Below, piece after piece: positions 22,921 to 43,790 of a DNA stretch of 64,000 nt. This DNA comes from Sinonovacula constricta. Taxonomy: Eukaryota; Mollusca; Bivalvia; Cardiida; Solecurtidae. The position numbers and the translations under genes were made by a program. Each line of letters starts with the position of its first letter. Positions within the stretch are counted from its first letter, which is position 1. Under the pieces are notes generated by a model. The model ran no database searches and was not told the DNA's origin. It saw only the letters and a list, made by a program, of their open reading frames with translations. The DNA lies in contig CM017571.1 of NCBI GenBank assembly GCA_007844125.1, positions 626,077-690,076 of the forward strand, written 5' to 3'.

Positions 22921-25900
22921 GAATCTAAAATAACGTATGTTTTGCGCATGTATTTTGAACCTGCTTATTCTCGCATGCGCGCTAAAGCGAAAAAAATCCA
23001 GTAACACGCCAACAACTGCATCCGCCCGACTTAGCAGTTATTTAGTAACTTGCAGGCGCGTAGCAGCCGATACGCAGTATACGCAGATTGGCACACGTTG
23101 TCCCTAAGTATGAAAACATAAAAAGATTACATCTGCAAATAAAAAATCTTATCATAGTATGGGTAAGGTGTATAATAACTGCGATCAACTAGTACAACAA
23201 CTTGTACCACGAAGAATTATGTTAAATCGATTAAAATACATTTCTTTACCCCCGCTTGTTTTTGGTATGGAACATTTTAATACCTTTTATTCATGCATTT
23301 CAAAATTAGAGCTTTTTACATAAGTACGTCAGAAGGAGTATCTTAACTTGGTAGTATCTGGTAGAGGATTTATGTACAGAATTTCAAATTCTGTATTGCT
23401 ATCACGTTCAATCTAGAAATACAAACTTTTCATGGGGAGTATGTCCCCGGTACATATCATGTCTAGCTACGCCCCTGACTAGTTAATATTGTTGTAAAAT
23501 AAAATGCATTTAAGGTTGCTTAATGTTTATGCATAATGTTTGAAACACCTTGAAACATATTGTATGTTAATGGACAGTGAATGTTGTTGTTTTTATCAAG
23601 GAAATGGTAAACAAGTCACAGGCCATTGGTAATATGTTTTATTTGTTTATTTTTAGGATCCATTCATTAGTCGAACATCTCCAGCACCCCTACACACACT
23701 CACGTGCAAATAACAAATAAAAATAAAATAAAATTTCGATAAAAACTGCCGATGGACGGAGGTGGCAAAAAATAGCGCAGCCTTGTTGGCGTCCGCGTTG
23801 CAGCGCGCGGCGCCCATGATGGAATACGTTGGAAATTTTTGCTGTTGTTGGCTGTTGTTGTAGTTAATAAGCCATTAGTAATTCCTCGGCGGTATCCGGA
23901 CAAATATATGTCGTAGAAATGACCGAGGTGTTGCGAGTGGTTATTACGCGTTATACAGATTTGTACCACTTCAACTTCTTACCACGTATATAACGTACTG
24001 ATTTTGGCAACTATGAACCACGCGGGCTAAGCAGATTGTATTCTCACCTGTTAGAGCAGAGCTGTGCGAGGATTTTAAGATCGTTATTCATCCAATATTT
24101 TTTTAATACATTTCTTATATGTCAAGTTGCGCCATCAAATGAATTGTTTGATACATTTAGACAACATGCAAAACAAATGGTGCAGCTTATGTTATGTCCA
24201 TGTTAAAGCCAATTGTTCGATTATATTTTCGTATCACATTAAGCCAAAATATACATCGGATGTCCGGCGTTGTCTTCGCCAGATGACATATTGTCTTTTT
24301 TAAACATATGTATTGGACGCCTTTTGATGCTTGCGTATCATTATTACCTACCTAACCCAAACTCCCCGCAGTGATTACTTCCCTTGACAGTACATTATAT
24401 CGCTGCCACCAGCAAGTTTTTCGCCCAAATACAGGCGGATAGTTTTTTTTATTTTTATTTTTTTCTGGACTTATCTCCTCAAAATATAGTATCTTTCCTT
24501 TAAAAATATTAATTTATCATATTAAAAGTAAATATTAACTTAAAGTATGAAAAAGTATGGAATTATGAAAGTCAAATTTTAAAGTTTATGGAGGCCGCCA
24601 TGTTTACTTCACGTGATACTCTAGCGTCACGTGATCCTTGCTGGGGGCAGAGATTTAAGTAGCAACGCGTGACGTAATCGCTGTGAGGAGATTGACCTAA
24701 CCCACATTACCATACATAGATTAGCCTAAAGGGCACATGTATACATGGATCACATCTATTGGTCAGATGCTAAATAGGTATGACAGTGCATTTATACATT
24801 CGCGTGGTCAGAACAGCACAGACGACAGAACAATACAGGCAACCGACGAGAGAAGAGCACGGCTGACCGACAAAAGAAGACGCTCGACCATCGGCCTGTT
24901 AAGATGTATATGTACTGCCATTATTCATCATGAGCCTATATATCAAATAAACTAAGTAATCTTCAAATGAGAATTTGAAGTGTGTATAGATCCCCACATT
25001 ATATTACGTTTTACATCAGTGTTTTTCTTATTCCTTATTGTTTTCAAAGTAATCTTCGGGTCTCCAATACGTTTGAGGTGCATTCATTATACAGTTCACG
25101 ACCGTGGATCGCCTATTACCAGTACTCCAAAAACGGTCGCAACATCATTTAACTTCCACAACACACAACTAAACTGTTTCAATGTTCGTTAAAACTACAA
25201 CATCAAGGGAAAACCTTCACTAAACAAGTGTACAACTTAGGATGCAAGGGAAAGTAGAACATACTGCGTAGTGTTGAAAATAGCTCACATCCTTCCAGAT
25301 TTCTTTTACTTGTAATGACATTCTTTTCTTCAAAGGATATTGTTGCTGTCTATTTCCGTCCTCTAGGGATAGATGATGGGTTTTAAGACAACTCTTGAAG
25401 AGCTGTACAATCGTAAACAGTTGATATTTTGAAGTATTTCGGGATTTTTTTAAAAAAAATGTTCAACCTTTTATCGATAATTAATTTCAAATTCGTTCAA
25501 TTTAGTATAAAAGAACATATTACAAAATGTCGGATTTAAAAAAAAAACGGTTCAAAATATGGTTCTGAAATCGGTTTGTCTAAATGAAATTTAATAATTC
25601 ATATATACATTTTGTATTAGCATTAGCCCATGTTGTTGTTATTATTAATTTATTTTTATTTTTTGCCTAATCAGACACCAGTATTTTACCATTTACCGGC
25701 TGTTTACTGTTACCATTACAGACAGGAGCGTAGCAAGACATTATGTGATGTGTACGCGTGGCTGCTAGCGGGGCCCGTGTGTCATGCTTTCCCGGAAGAT
25801 GTTGTTTGGTGGCTTCAAGTGGCGTTAGTCATGACACTCTTCATTGTTTCCAATGGAGAAGCTACTCAAACACAAGTGTCATTTTTCGTCATAACAGAAA

Positions 25901-26116
25901 AGTCACCAAATCAATTAAGCATATTAACGCATTGTTCATGGTGACGTACAAGTTTATGGCAATAATTATACATCTTGCTAGGGTAAGCTTTTTATTGCAT
26001 ATTTAATCTTTTTATGTCTTCATTCTTTTGAGACAATGTGTACGCAACTGCGTATTCAGCGTATTGGCAGCTACGCGCTTGACATTGATATATATTTTTA
26101 TAAGCACCTCAAACCC
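22921..26116. other. No recognisable gene
   Basis: AT-rich intergenic DNA. Frames at 23700-23969, 24737-24955, 24980-25192 and 25630-25944 carry no recognisable domain, and I found no matching exons. Confidence 0.4.
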
Positions 26117-26125
26117 ACCTCGCTG

Positions 26126-26522
26126 CAATCGGAATACCTCAGATAAGTCACGAATCATCTCTCGGATGTATGTAGGTAGACGGATCGTCTCGGCAATATC
26201 CTTAAACGAGACCACTTTTCTGATAGGCTGCAAAACAAAGATAGCAGCTCGAATAACAGCTCACAACAGTACGATGCTTGTACAACTTCAATATTTGGTG
26301 GCTTTAAATTTAAATAATCAAATTATTAAATTACCCAATGCAGCAGACACGCAACTGTCAAACGATGGCATTATTTATGTTTTGTGCGAACTACATTTTA
26401 GGCATATTCTTCTTCCGACTTCCGGCGAACGAAACGATCGTGATTTCAGTAAGTATCCTTGCACCAGATACAACCGAAGAATGATTGTCCCGAGGACGAA
26501 AGTACCCGAGGAGTTCCAGTTG
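26126..26522 (+). mobile_element. MITE family M (copy 2)
   Basis: 397 bp with the same terminal inverted repeats and interior as 6849-7242. Flanked by ACCTCGCTG (26117-26125) and ACCTCGTTG (26523-26531), a 9-bp target duplication with one difference. The open frame crossing it (26028-26540) is repeat sequence. Confidence 0.82.
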
Positions 26523-26629
26523 ACCTCGTTGCTGGGTTAATTCTAATTGCACCTGTTTTCAATTATATTTTTTTTTTTTTACCTGATAGTTTTTATATTT
26601 TTCTATATTTTACATGCGTAGTTTGGTTT

Positions 26630-26722
26630 TAACCTGATTACGCTCTATTCATATTTAGCTTTGTTTTCGGCGCCGTATGACCTATTAAGTGTCGGTGTGC
26701 CGTAAAACCCAAATAAATAAAA
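26630..26722 (+). mobile_element. 3' tail of a non-LTR retroelement (second copy)
   Basis: CGGCGCCGTATGACCTATTA, GTGTCGGTGTGCCGTAAAAC and a terminal AAATAAATAAA match 12755-12860. Confidence 0.6.
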
Positions 26723-26735
26723 ATAAAATTCTTGT

Positions 26736-26812
26736 TGCGCGGTTAAGCAACGGTTAATGTGGTTGGAGTATGGATGGGTGACCCCTGGACTGCGCCGGCC
26801 CGCGATGCACTT
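26736..26812 (+). pseudogene. 5S rRNA-derived fragment
   Basis: The segment around GTTAAGCAACGG and AGTATGGATGGGTGACC matches the 3' half of eukaryotic 5S rRNA (GCTAAGCA, then AGTACTTGGATGGGTGACC, then CCTGG). The 5' half is absent and the 3' stem is degraded. It is a pseudogene or a 5S-headed SINE remnant. Confidence 0.5.
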
Positions 26813-26819
26813 TTTCCAG

Positions 26820-27575
26820 ATTAGTCAATTATTAGATCATTTTACGACGAAAAAGCCAATTCTTCGACCAGACATAAAATACTTAAATATGATGTTTGTG
26901 GCATCTTTTTCTTTTCAAACATCAAATAATTAACTCGTTATATAGTTATTACTATGCTGACATAGAGGTCTTTTGCCTTTTATTAATTTAATAGGTTGGA
27001 TATTTGAGCTTTAAGTTCTTTGCAAATGTCCCTTGATGAAGCCATTCGCAAGCATTAATAACATTTCACGGAATAATAATTTGATTTTTTCTCTTACCTC
27101 GGTGTCAACTAACATCAATACTTTGTTTTCTACTATGTAAACTCTATTTCACTCGTGATAACCTTTTTTGTTTGGTATTAAGGTTAGTATTTTAGTTGTA
27201 TTAAATGTTTGTGTAACTGTTTAGTTTATTTAGTTCTTCTACATTTTGCATTGTCACGAATAACACTAAATTTGGGGCTTATTTCGAGCTTGCATTGTAA
27301 AACAGATTTTTTTTATATCTACGTGGAGACATCTCACAAATATTAGCAGATTGTTGCTCCCCTTTCCTTTACTGGACCGCATGCATGTCAGATGCATCTT
27401 TGCATGAAGTTTCTTGTCTAGAAGTGTTGTTTGTCCAAGAAAAGCAAGCATTCATGCCCTTCTTTTATTGTTATTGTCGCTGAACACTCTTCTCTTCTGC
27501 CCTTTTGGCTTATTAACGAAACAAGCATGGTTTACGATATCGTTAAATTGTTTGTTTGCTGGTTTTATTGTCCAA
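26820..27575. other. No recognisable feature
   Basis: AT-rich non-coding DNA. Confidence 0.4.
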
Positions 27576-27579
27576 CCAA

Positions 27580-27850
27580 AAGTATTACGATTATCTGGAG
27601 ACGGTGTTCACTTGAAGATATAGTGCTGCCTTTACTGTGTATAGCATGCCATGAACATCTGGCATGATACCACACCCAGTCACATTATCTTGACACTGGA
27701 CCAACCAGTCATGGAAGCAACCTTATATTTGCTTGAGCGTTAGCAAGGGAGCTATACATTTTAAACGACTTTAGGATGTTGCCGCCAGGGGTCAAACCCG
27801 GGGTCTCTCGTACTTAGAGCCGACGGTTTACCGATTGTGTCGTATTATTT
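27580..27850 (-). mobile_element. tRNA-derived SINE, family A (minus-strand copy)
   Basis: The reverse strand gives the tRNA-like head at the right (27780-27850, degraded B box GGGTTTGACCC) and the body with GTGAAGGCAGCACTATATC-like order. 5' head partly degraded. Confidence 0.8.
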
Positions 27851-27925
27851 TAAATTTTAATGTTACATGGGTGTTCTTATGATTTTTCAAGGCACGCATT
27901 TCACTGGCATCCGAGTAAAGATGCC

Positions 27926-28531
27926 CCTAAAAATGGTTTAAGACAGTTTACCTACATTAGATGCAGGTAACAATATTTATTAGACTGTTTTGGGGGAATT
28001 AATGCATACTTTTGCATAGATCAGCACTTTAGTTTAAGTAAAGGCAATTTTGAACGCTATCTATGATGTTAGACAGTAAAATTGCGACAAAAACTACTTG
28101 TTCATTCCTTCCAAATCAAACGTCATAGATGTTATAGTCTTTTTCATTAATTTCCCGCGTTTTTGTACAGGATTTAATAGCACTGGAATTTGTCATTGTC
28201 TAATATTTGTATTGTATGCTAAATTGCTCATTTACCGCTTAAAGCGGCTTAAAATATATACCGACGTCAGAGCGGACTACCCCGATGACGCTATAACGCG
28301 ATCTGAAAAAGTTGTCACGTAGTTTTCTTACTTTAAAAATAGCCATCTCTGCAGTGTGGCTCAGATAGAAAATACCTGTTTGGAAACACGAGTGGGGATT
28401 TATGTTTTACTGTTCACACAGATATTGAGCATCAGTGAACAGCATTTCGCAGGAACTTTACAGGTAACAATGACATTTTTGGTTATTTGAGAAAAAAATA
28501 TTTGGTCCAAACTATTGGATACCACCTTTAA
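27926..28531 (+). mobile_element. TIR element family T1, interrupted by a family F repeat
   Basis: The left end (AATGGTTTAAGACAGTTTAC) and right end (CCAAACTATTGGATACCACC) are inverted relatives. The interior matches 4985-5480 and 31648-32120. A family F repeat (28118-28250) sits inside, so insertion came after this copy was in place. Confidence 0.65.
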
Positions 28532-28945
28532 AAGATGGTTTCAGCCAGTTTGCATGTACATGTATTGCTTATAAATGTAACCAAGTCATACCTCTGTTTG
28601 AGGGGAGGGTGGGGTTGGGGCGGGATCTGTGCATAACTGTTGCATTAACTTATTTTTTAGTTTTAATAAAAACGGATTTTAACAATACATCAATTGTTAG
28701 ACAGTACAAATCGTGAAATATATCGCTTTTAATGTACGTTATTTCCAGATCTATATATAACCACAATGGGGATTTCTGCTGGAAATAGACACCAACCTTA
28801 GTGCTTATTACCCGGATGATCATGTAATGTGATGCCAAAAGAAAGCGGTGAAGTGGGTTTGTTCAAAAATAGCTACGTGGAACTGTGCAGCGTGGAACAG
28901 ATAGGAAATATTATTTGGTAATGAAAAGTTAAGTGTTATGCTTTC
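28532..28945 (+). mobile_element. TIR element family T1, right-truncated copy abutting the previous one
   Basis: Begins TTAAAAGATGGTTTCAGCCA directly at the end of the preceding copy and runs through the usual interior. It loses its right end before a SINE B-like fragment at about 28955-29010. Confidence 0.55.
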
Positions 28946-29255
28946 ATTTTCACAAGGATGTCGAGTTACAAGTCAGCGACTCTCACCGCTCGGTCTCGGA
29001 CGACCCCTCATCAACTTATGTTTGAATACCTATACTTCACTAAAATGCCGGTAATTGTTTATGCCAATAAAATTGAATTGAATGGTCTAGTTTATGAATA
29101 TCAACAGCTTTAAAAATAATACGACAGAATTTTCTGTGCGTAGATGAATAATTGCTTATTGTAAATTTACAGTATTTTATGGGGTATTCTTTGATTGTTG
29201 GGCTCCTTGATAGGTAATTTAAACATGTTTTTATCACTCAGTTGTCATTCTTTTC

Positions 29256-30685
29256 AGTGGACCATTTACCAGCTTTCAGTAGACCATTTACCAGCTTTTA
29301 GTGGACCATTTACCAACTTTCAGTGGACCATTTACAAATTTTCAGTGGTCCACTTACCAACTTTCAGTGGACCATTAACCGACTTTCAGTGGACCATTTA
29401 CCAACATTCAGTAGACAATAAAACCGACTTTCAGTAGACCATTTAACGACTTTCAGTGGACCATTTACCAACTTTCAGTAGACAATAAAACCGACTTTCA
29501 GTAGACCATTTACCAACTTTCAGTGGACCATTTACCAACTTTCAGTGGACCATTTACTGACTTTCAGTGGACCATTTACCAACTTTCAGTAGACAATAAA
29601 ACCGACTTTCAGTAGACCATTTACCAACTTTCAGTGGACCATTTACCAACTTTCAGTGGACCATTTACTGACTTTCAGTGGACCATTTACCAACTTTCAG
29701 TAGACCATTTACCAACTTTCAGTGGACCATTTACGGACTTCCAGTGGACCATTTACCAACTTTCAGTGGACCATTTACCAACTTTCAGTAGACAATAAGA
29801 CCGACTTTCAGTAGACCATTTACCAACTTTCAGTGGACCATTTACTGACTTTCAGTGGACCATTTACCAACTTTCAGTAGACAATAGAACCGACTTTAAG
29901 TAGACCATTTACCAACTTTCAGTGGACCATTTACTGACTTTCAGTGGACCATTTACCAACTTTCAGTGGACCATTTACCAACTTTTAGTGGACCGTGGAC
30001 CATTTACCAGCTTTCAGTGGACCATTTACGGACTTTCAGTGTACCATTTACCAAATTTCAGTGGACCATTTACGGACTTCCAGTGGACCATTTACCAACT
30101 TCCAGTGGACCATTTACCAACTTTCAGTGGACCATTTACGGACTTCCAGTGGACCATTTACCAACTTTCAGTGGACCATTTACCGACTTTCAGTGGACCA
30201 TTGACCAACTTTCAGTAGACCTTTTACGGACTTTCAGTTGACCATTTACCGACTTTCAGTAGACAATTTACCAACTTTCAGTAGACAATATAATGGACTT
30301 TCAGTTTACCATTTACCAACTTTCAGTAGACAATATAATGGACTTTCAGTGGACCATTTACCAACTTTCAGTTGTCCATTTACAAACTTTCAGTTGACCA
30401 TTTACCAACTTTCAGTAGACAATATAATGGACTTTCAGTGGACCATTTACCAACTTTCAGTTGTCCATTTACAAACTTTTAGTGGACCATTTACCAACTT
30501 TCAGTTGTCCATTTACAAACTTTCAGTGGTCCATTTACCAACTTTCAGTGGACCAGTTACCGAATTTCAGCGGACCATTGACTAAATTTCAGTGGACCAT
30601 ATACCTACATTTAGTGGACCATTTAACGATTTTAAGTGGCCCATTTACCGACTTTTAGTTGACCATTTTCCGACTTTCAGACGAC
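29256..30685. repeat. 22-bp minisatellite with higher-order variants
   Basis: About 65 tandem copies of GGACCATTTACCAACTTTCAGT-like units over 1.4 kb. Recurring 23-bp variants (AGACAATAAAACCGACTTTC in the left half, AGACAATATAATGGACTTTC in the right half) punctuate it. Long Leu/Pro/Phe frames across it in all three forward frames are artefacts. Confidence 0.96.
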
Positions 30686-31162
30686 CATTATAAGTAAATA
30701 AGCATGAACTACAGACTTCTCGAGTTGAGAAGAAATGCCTCATTATTTAAAAATAAATCAAAAGTAGGATTTGTTGAATCTGAAAGTCATAACAAATCAA
30801 AACTCATATATTACTTAAAAATTAGAATTAAAAGCAACTCATGACGTAGGTGTAAACATTTTAATTAATTGATAAAACTTATTTAAAACGTTACTGGAGC
30901 TCAACTATCAATAACAACTTAATAAAGCAAACACAAGCATACAGTTAACATTATGATTCTGTTAAAAATGATATATACATAAGTTTGGAATGATACCAGT
31001 ACTTAAATGTAAACATGAAGCAAGACAAGCAATGTATCGTAATAGCCTGATGACAAAGACCCATTAGAAACAACCAAGATTAAGCTTTCTGATTAGTTGG
31101 CTATAAATCTAGACCCATCACATTACTTGCCAATAATAAACCCACCCAAAGGCTGACTTGCA

Positions 31163-31350
31163 CTAAAGGTGGTTTCTGACAGCCTATATCTAATACATGT
31201 AACAAGATCTTGCAAAAATGTACCTCTGATCTAGAGATATTTTGGATTATTGCACCAATGAACAGGAGTTTGCAGGACCTTTTCAGGCAATGACATATTT
31301 TGTTATTTGAGAAAAAATATTTGGTCCAAACTGTCAGACACCGCTTTTAA
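31163..31350 (+). mobile_element. TIR element family T1, internally deleted copy
   Basis: Both ends are present (CTAAAGGTGGTTTCTGACAG and CCAAACTGTCAGACACCGCT) but only 188 bp remain, so the interior has been lost. Confidence 0.7.
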
Positions 31351-31412
31351 AACTGACAAATTACATTGTCATTTCACACTGGCCAATACGAATACATTGC
31401 CATAGTAAAAGA

Positions 31413-31492
31413 ACAGGTAAAAAAAGAAAGAAAGAAAGAGATAGTGAGACAGAGAGAGAGAGACAGAGAGAGAGAGAGAGGAGAGAGATGTA
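31413..31492. repeat. (GA)n/(GAAA)n low-complexity tract
   Basis: Purine-only AAAG and GAGA repeats, followed by a short (TA)n run at 31505-31528. Confidence 0.92.
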
Positions 31493-31647
31493 AGAAAGAA
31501 TGAATATATACATATATATATATATATAAACAGCATATGTATTACTATATTATGTTAAAATGCATGCATATATTTATTTATTTTTTTTAAAAAAAATAAA
31601 AGATAAAAAAGAATTTAAAATTTTGAATGTGGAACAATTTTTTAAGG

Positions 31648-32120
31648 CTTAAAGATGATATCCGACAGTTTGCCAATATTAAATATATGTAACAGACCAC
31701 CCAAGTTTGAGGTATTTGCGCACAATTTCTGCATACTTTAGTCTAAGCAAATACGATTTGTCACACTTACTCAATAAAAAGACAATACAACATGACTGAG
31801 ATTCCTGTCAAAAATAGACATTTGACGTAAAAATGCCTTGTTACTGTGCTGGCCATCTGCTACCAGGTGGCAGGCGAGGGTAAACACAGTCATTTGACAA
31901 ACAATTAGTATAAAGTGCTCTCTAAAGTAGTCACATGGTTTTCTTAGTTTAAAAATAGCTAACTGTGCAGGGTGGCTCAGATAGGAAGTCCATGTATGTA
32001 ATGACCATTGAGGTGTTATGTATTTTCACATCGTTGTAGGTCATCAATAAAGAACATTTTATACAGGTAGCAAATAGTTATTTGGTTGTTTGATCCAAAC
32101 TGCCGTATACCACCTTTAAG
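31648..32120 (+). mobile_element. TIR element family T1, full-length copy
   Basis: 473 bp. The left end CTTAAAGATGATATCCGACA and the inverted right end CTTAAAGGTGGTATACGGCA agree over about 25 bp. No transposase; this is the best reference copy of the family here. Confidence 0.75.
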
Positions 32121-32359
32121 ATACTTGAGTTAGATATCTTTGACTATACTTGGTAATTAAATATTTTATGCAGTGTTAATTGGTCGCACTAACCAGTCCG
32201 ATTTTTGCCCATATAGAAACCATATGGAACCCATATGGAAACCACAAAATATTTAGTCGATTGCATTGAATAAAAAAACACAAGCACGTTTACTTAGTAA
32301 ACACAGCGACATTGCATCATAATACTGTAACCTAGCAACTAAAGATGCGTTCACAGTTG

Positions 32360-41112
<8,753 letters not shown>

Positions 41113-41762
41113 TACCTCTTTACAAGACCCTGTGGTAGGAAAATGTACTACTTTAAAGAAATGGTGAAGTTTCTGTATGTGTAAAAAGTATGTTTGAAGC
41201 ATATAGCATAAATGTAATTGTCTGAGCCATATAACTAAGAACTCAGCTTAGAGAAATTTACAGTTGGCCAATCCTAACCAGATAACCTTTAAAATTATAA
41301 GAGCTATACTAGTTCTCTGTGATGCTGTGAAATCCATGATACACATTTACCATACAATTCATTATACAATGTTTGCAAAATTCAATTCAGTTTAATATTT
41401 AGACCAATGCATGCTTTTTTTATGAGTTTGTGCCAAAATAAATGTTATTGTCTTGTAATAATTATTATCGTTTCTCGTACTCCTTTGATAGCTTTACTTT
41501 CTTATTCTAACATTCACCACCATATTAAAAATGCTTTGCACTGTTGTTACTTTGGTTCGACAGATTTTATTGTGTTATACAGATGTTTTCTGTTTTAAAA
41601 CAAATAGTAAATGTTTTATCGTTTATCGTCTTTACTTACAAACATTAACACTAATGTTGTTTTATTATTATTTTAACAGTCAGCAAAATTACATCTTCTG
41701 TCGAGTGTATTTTACGTTTTCTGGACATTTTTTTTTTTTTTTTTTAATGCTACTCAACTCAC

Positions 41763-41806
41763 CTCAACTTTATTGTACTACCAGTTGCAACATTGTCGTC
41801 CGCCAT
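41763..41806 (-). promoter_or_regulatory. 5' exon of GUCD1 with upstream short ORF
   Basis: ATG at 41806 begins MADDNVATGSTIKL, with a GTGAGT donor after 41763. Spliced to the acceptor at 41130 it reads R-V-L-stop, a 17-codon upstream ORF that ends before the main ATG. A missed small exon or an assembly indel would be the alternative. Confidence 0.5.
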
Positions 41807-42162
41807 TTTAGAGCAAACGAAAATTGCACATGTAAAATACCACCACCCTCCTTTCGAAATTTCAACACAGAACATATCAGAGACGTGTTTTCCAATTTTA
41901 ACGACGTATCTGCACAACAAAATATCATTGGTCAAATATATATCAAGTGTGTGACGCAATCTAGTTCTGGGTTATTTAACATATTGGGGAATTCCTAGAA
42001 TGGATTTACCTGTCTTGAGGGCAGTATGCATAACATTCTGTATGGACGGGTCGATCCGTCTTGATGGCATTGAAAGGGTTCAGACAAAATTAACAGGTAA
42101 TGCAGGGTCAGGCTACATTTATAACTGAACTAAGAGGCACCTCCCTAGTTACCGTGTAAATG

Positions 42163-42455
42163 CTTTAGTATTGGTTCTAGATAAATAACTTCACAAATGT
42201 AGCTAATAAAATCTAACAACCTTTAGCATTGGTTCTAGATAAATAACTTAACAAATGAAACTTATAAAATCTAACAATCTTTAGTATTGGTTCTAGATAA
42301 ATAACTTAACAAATGAAGCTTATAAAATCTAACAATCTTTAGTATTGGTTCTAGATAAATAACTTAACAAATGAAGCTAATAAAATCTAACAATCTTTAG
42401 TATTGGTCTTTGATAAATAACTTAACAACGAAGCTAACAAAATCTAACAACATAA
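42163..42455. repeat. 58-bp tandem repeat, five copies
   Basis: Unit starts CTTTAGTATTGGTTCTAGAT and ends AATCTAACAA. Five consecutive copies with few changes lie in the GUCD1-TRIM37 intergenic region. Confidence 0.93.
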
Positions 42456-43441
42456 AATCCCATTGAGAACATACACAACACTTATACACAACAAATCTTA
42501 ACTAAATTTAAGAAACTAAATTCAGCTTAAATGACACAAAAAAGAACATCTATCCCTACAAATTATCATTATCTTTTAAACTGTAGTCTTTTTCGTGCTA
42601 ATGTTCTTGTCTTATAAGTCATTTTTTGTTTAAACAATTGAGCCCAAGTTTGATATCAGTTATTAAAAGATACCCTTTGAAGTAACAATACAGTACATCA
42701 AACCTTTTCAATAATTAGTAAACAGACATTAAGAAGTCAGGTCTATCAATTCATTATCCAGAACAAATGTAAGAAATTATCAAATATAATTTTAAAGCAC
42801 TGAGAGTTTCTATGCTTGAAGGTTGAAACATTATTATTGGTGACGTAATCACTTATAGTAACTGCCCTTTAATTTACCGGTACATTTTGTTTTTAATTAG
42901 AATAAGATGTTCTTGTCAGGGTATGGCCAGCACTAGTTCCTTAACCACTTTGATCAGTACTGTTAGTCTAAGTTCTTTCCTTTATATTAAAGATTTATGA
43001 AGTCCTATTTAAGTGACTGCTTTTTTTTATTTTTGTATAAACTTGTGCTTTTTGATATCAAAACATATTTCAATATATCCACCGCTTGTTAAACTTGTCA
43101 TATATTTAATGATAATTACAGATTACACATATACATCTACACATAAACATTCTTTCAAATTAATGTTTTTTTTTTCACATTTCAAATTTCTACATCAGTT
43201 AACTAAATGTCAAAAACATGTCGAAAATTCTAACGTAAGTTTAGTTCAGGATTTAGTAACTAACTGCAGGTAATTTATAGGAGAGGCACACACACATGCA
43301 TGCACGCATGCATGTAACTTGTGTTATACATTTTTTTTAGCGTTAAGTTGAAAGATTTTGCAACATCCCCCACACACACACCCCCACCCTCCCCCAAAAA
43401 TAAAAATAATGTGTGAAATAGTTACAAAAAAGTAAAAAAAT

Positions 43442-43790
43442 GTAGTGCATGTACGCACTTCCAACAGCCTTGCTGTTGGGTTAACCCTTTAGCGGCGTGG
43501 TTGGGTGGCAGCCTATTGATCTGAACGTCCCGGGTTCAAAGCCCAGTTAGGAACTGGATTATTTTCTCCTCTCAGATTAACTTAACGGAAGCCTGGTGTG
43601 GCTGTCCTGAGATGGGCTTGGGCCCAGAAAAAGTAAAGGGGGAGGAGTGTAGTGCATATAGGCACTTCCAACAGCCTTGCTGTTGGATTAACCCCCTAGT
43701 GACATGGTTGAGTGTAAGCCTACTGATCTGGCGAACCGGGTTCGAATCCCCGTCAGGGCCAGGATTATTTTCTCCTCTCAGATTTACTTT
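43442..43790 (+). repeat. Tandem pair of tRNA-like repeats
   Basis: Two copies about 207 bp apart (43442-43580 and 43649-43787) share CACTTCCAACAGCCTTGCTG, a GGGTTC-type B box and ATTATTTTCTCCTCTCAGAT. B boxes differ (GGGTTCAAAGCC against GGGTTCGAATCC). Neither forms a canonical tRNA. Confidence 0.7.

Noticed and set aside
25630..26006. Two overlapping frames with a hydrophobic stretch
   Set aside because: No family resemblance and no splice partner.
26028..26540. 170-codon frame as a gene
   Set aside because: Most of it is MITE family M, and the same sequence recurs with stops at the other copies.
29922..30658. Overlapping 65-115-codon frames in all forward frames
   Set aside because: The 22-bp unit lacks stops in several frames; this is minisatellite, not protein.
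41763..41806. MADDNVATG... as the GUCD1 protein start
   Set aside because: Joining at the only good splice sites gives a stop after 17 codons, while the Met at 41112 gives the family length.
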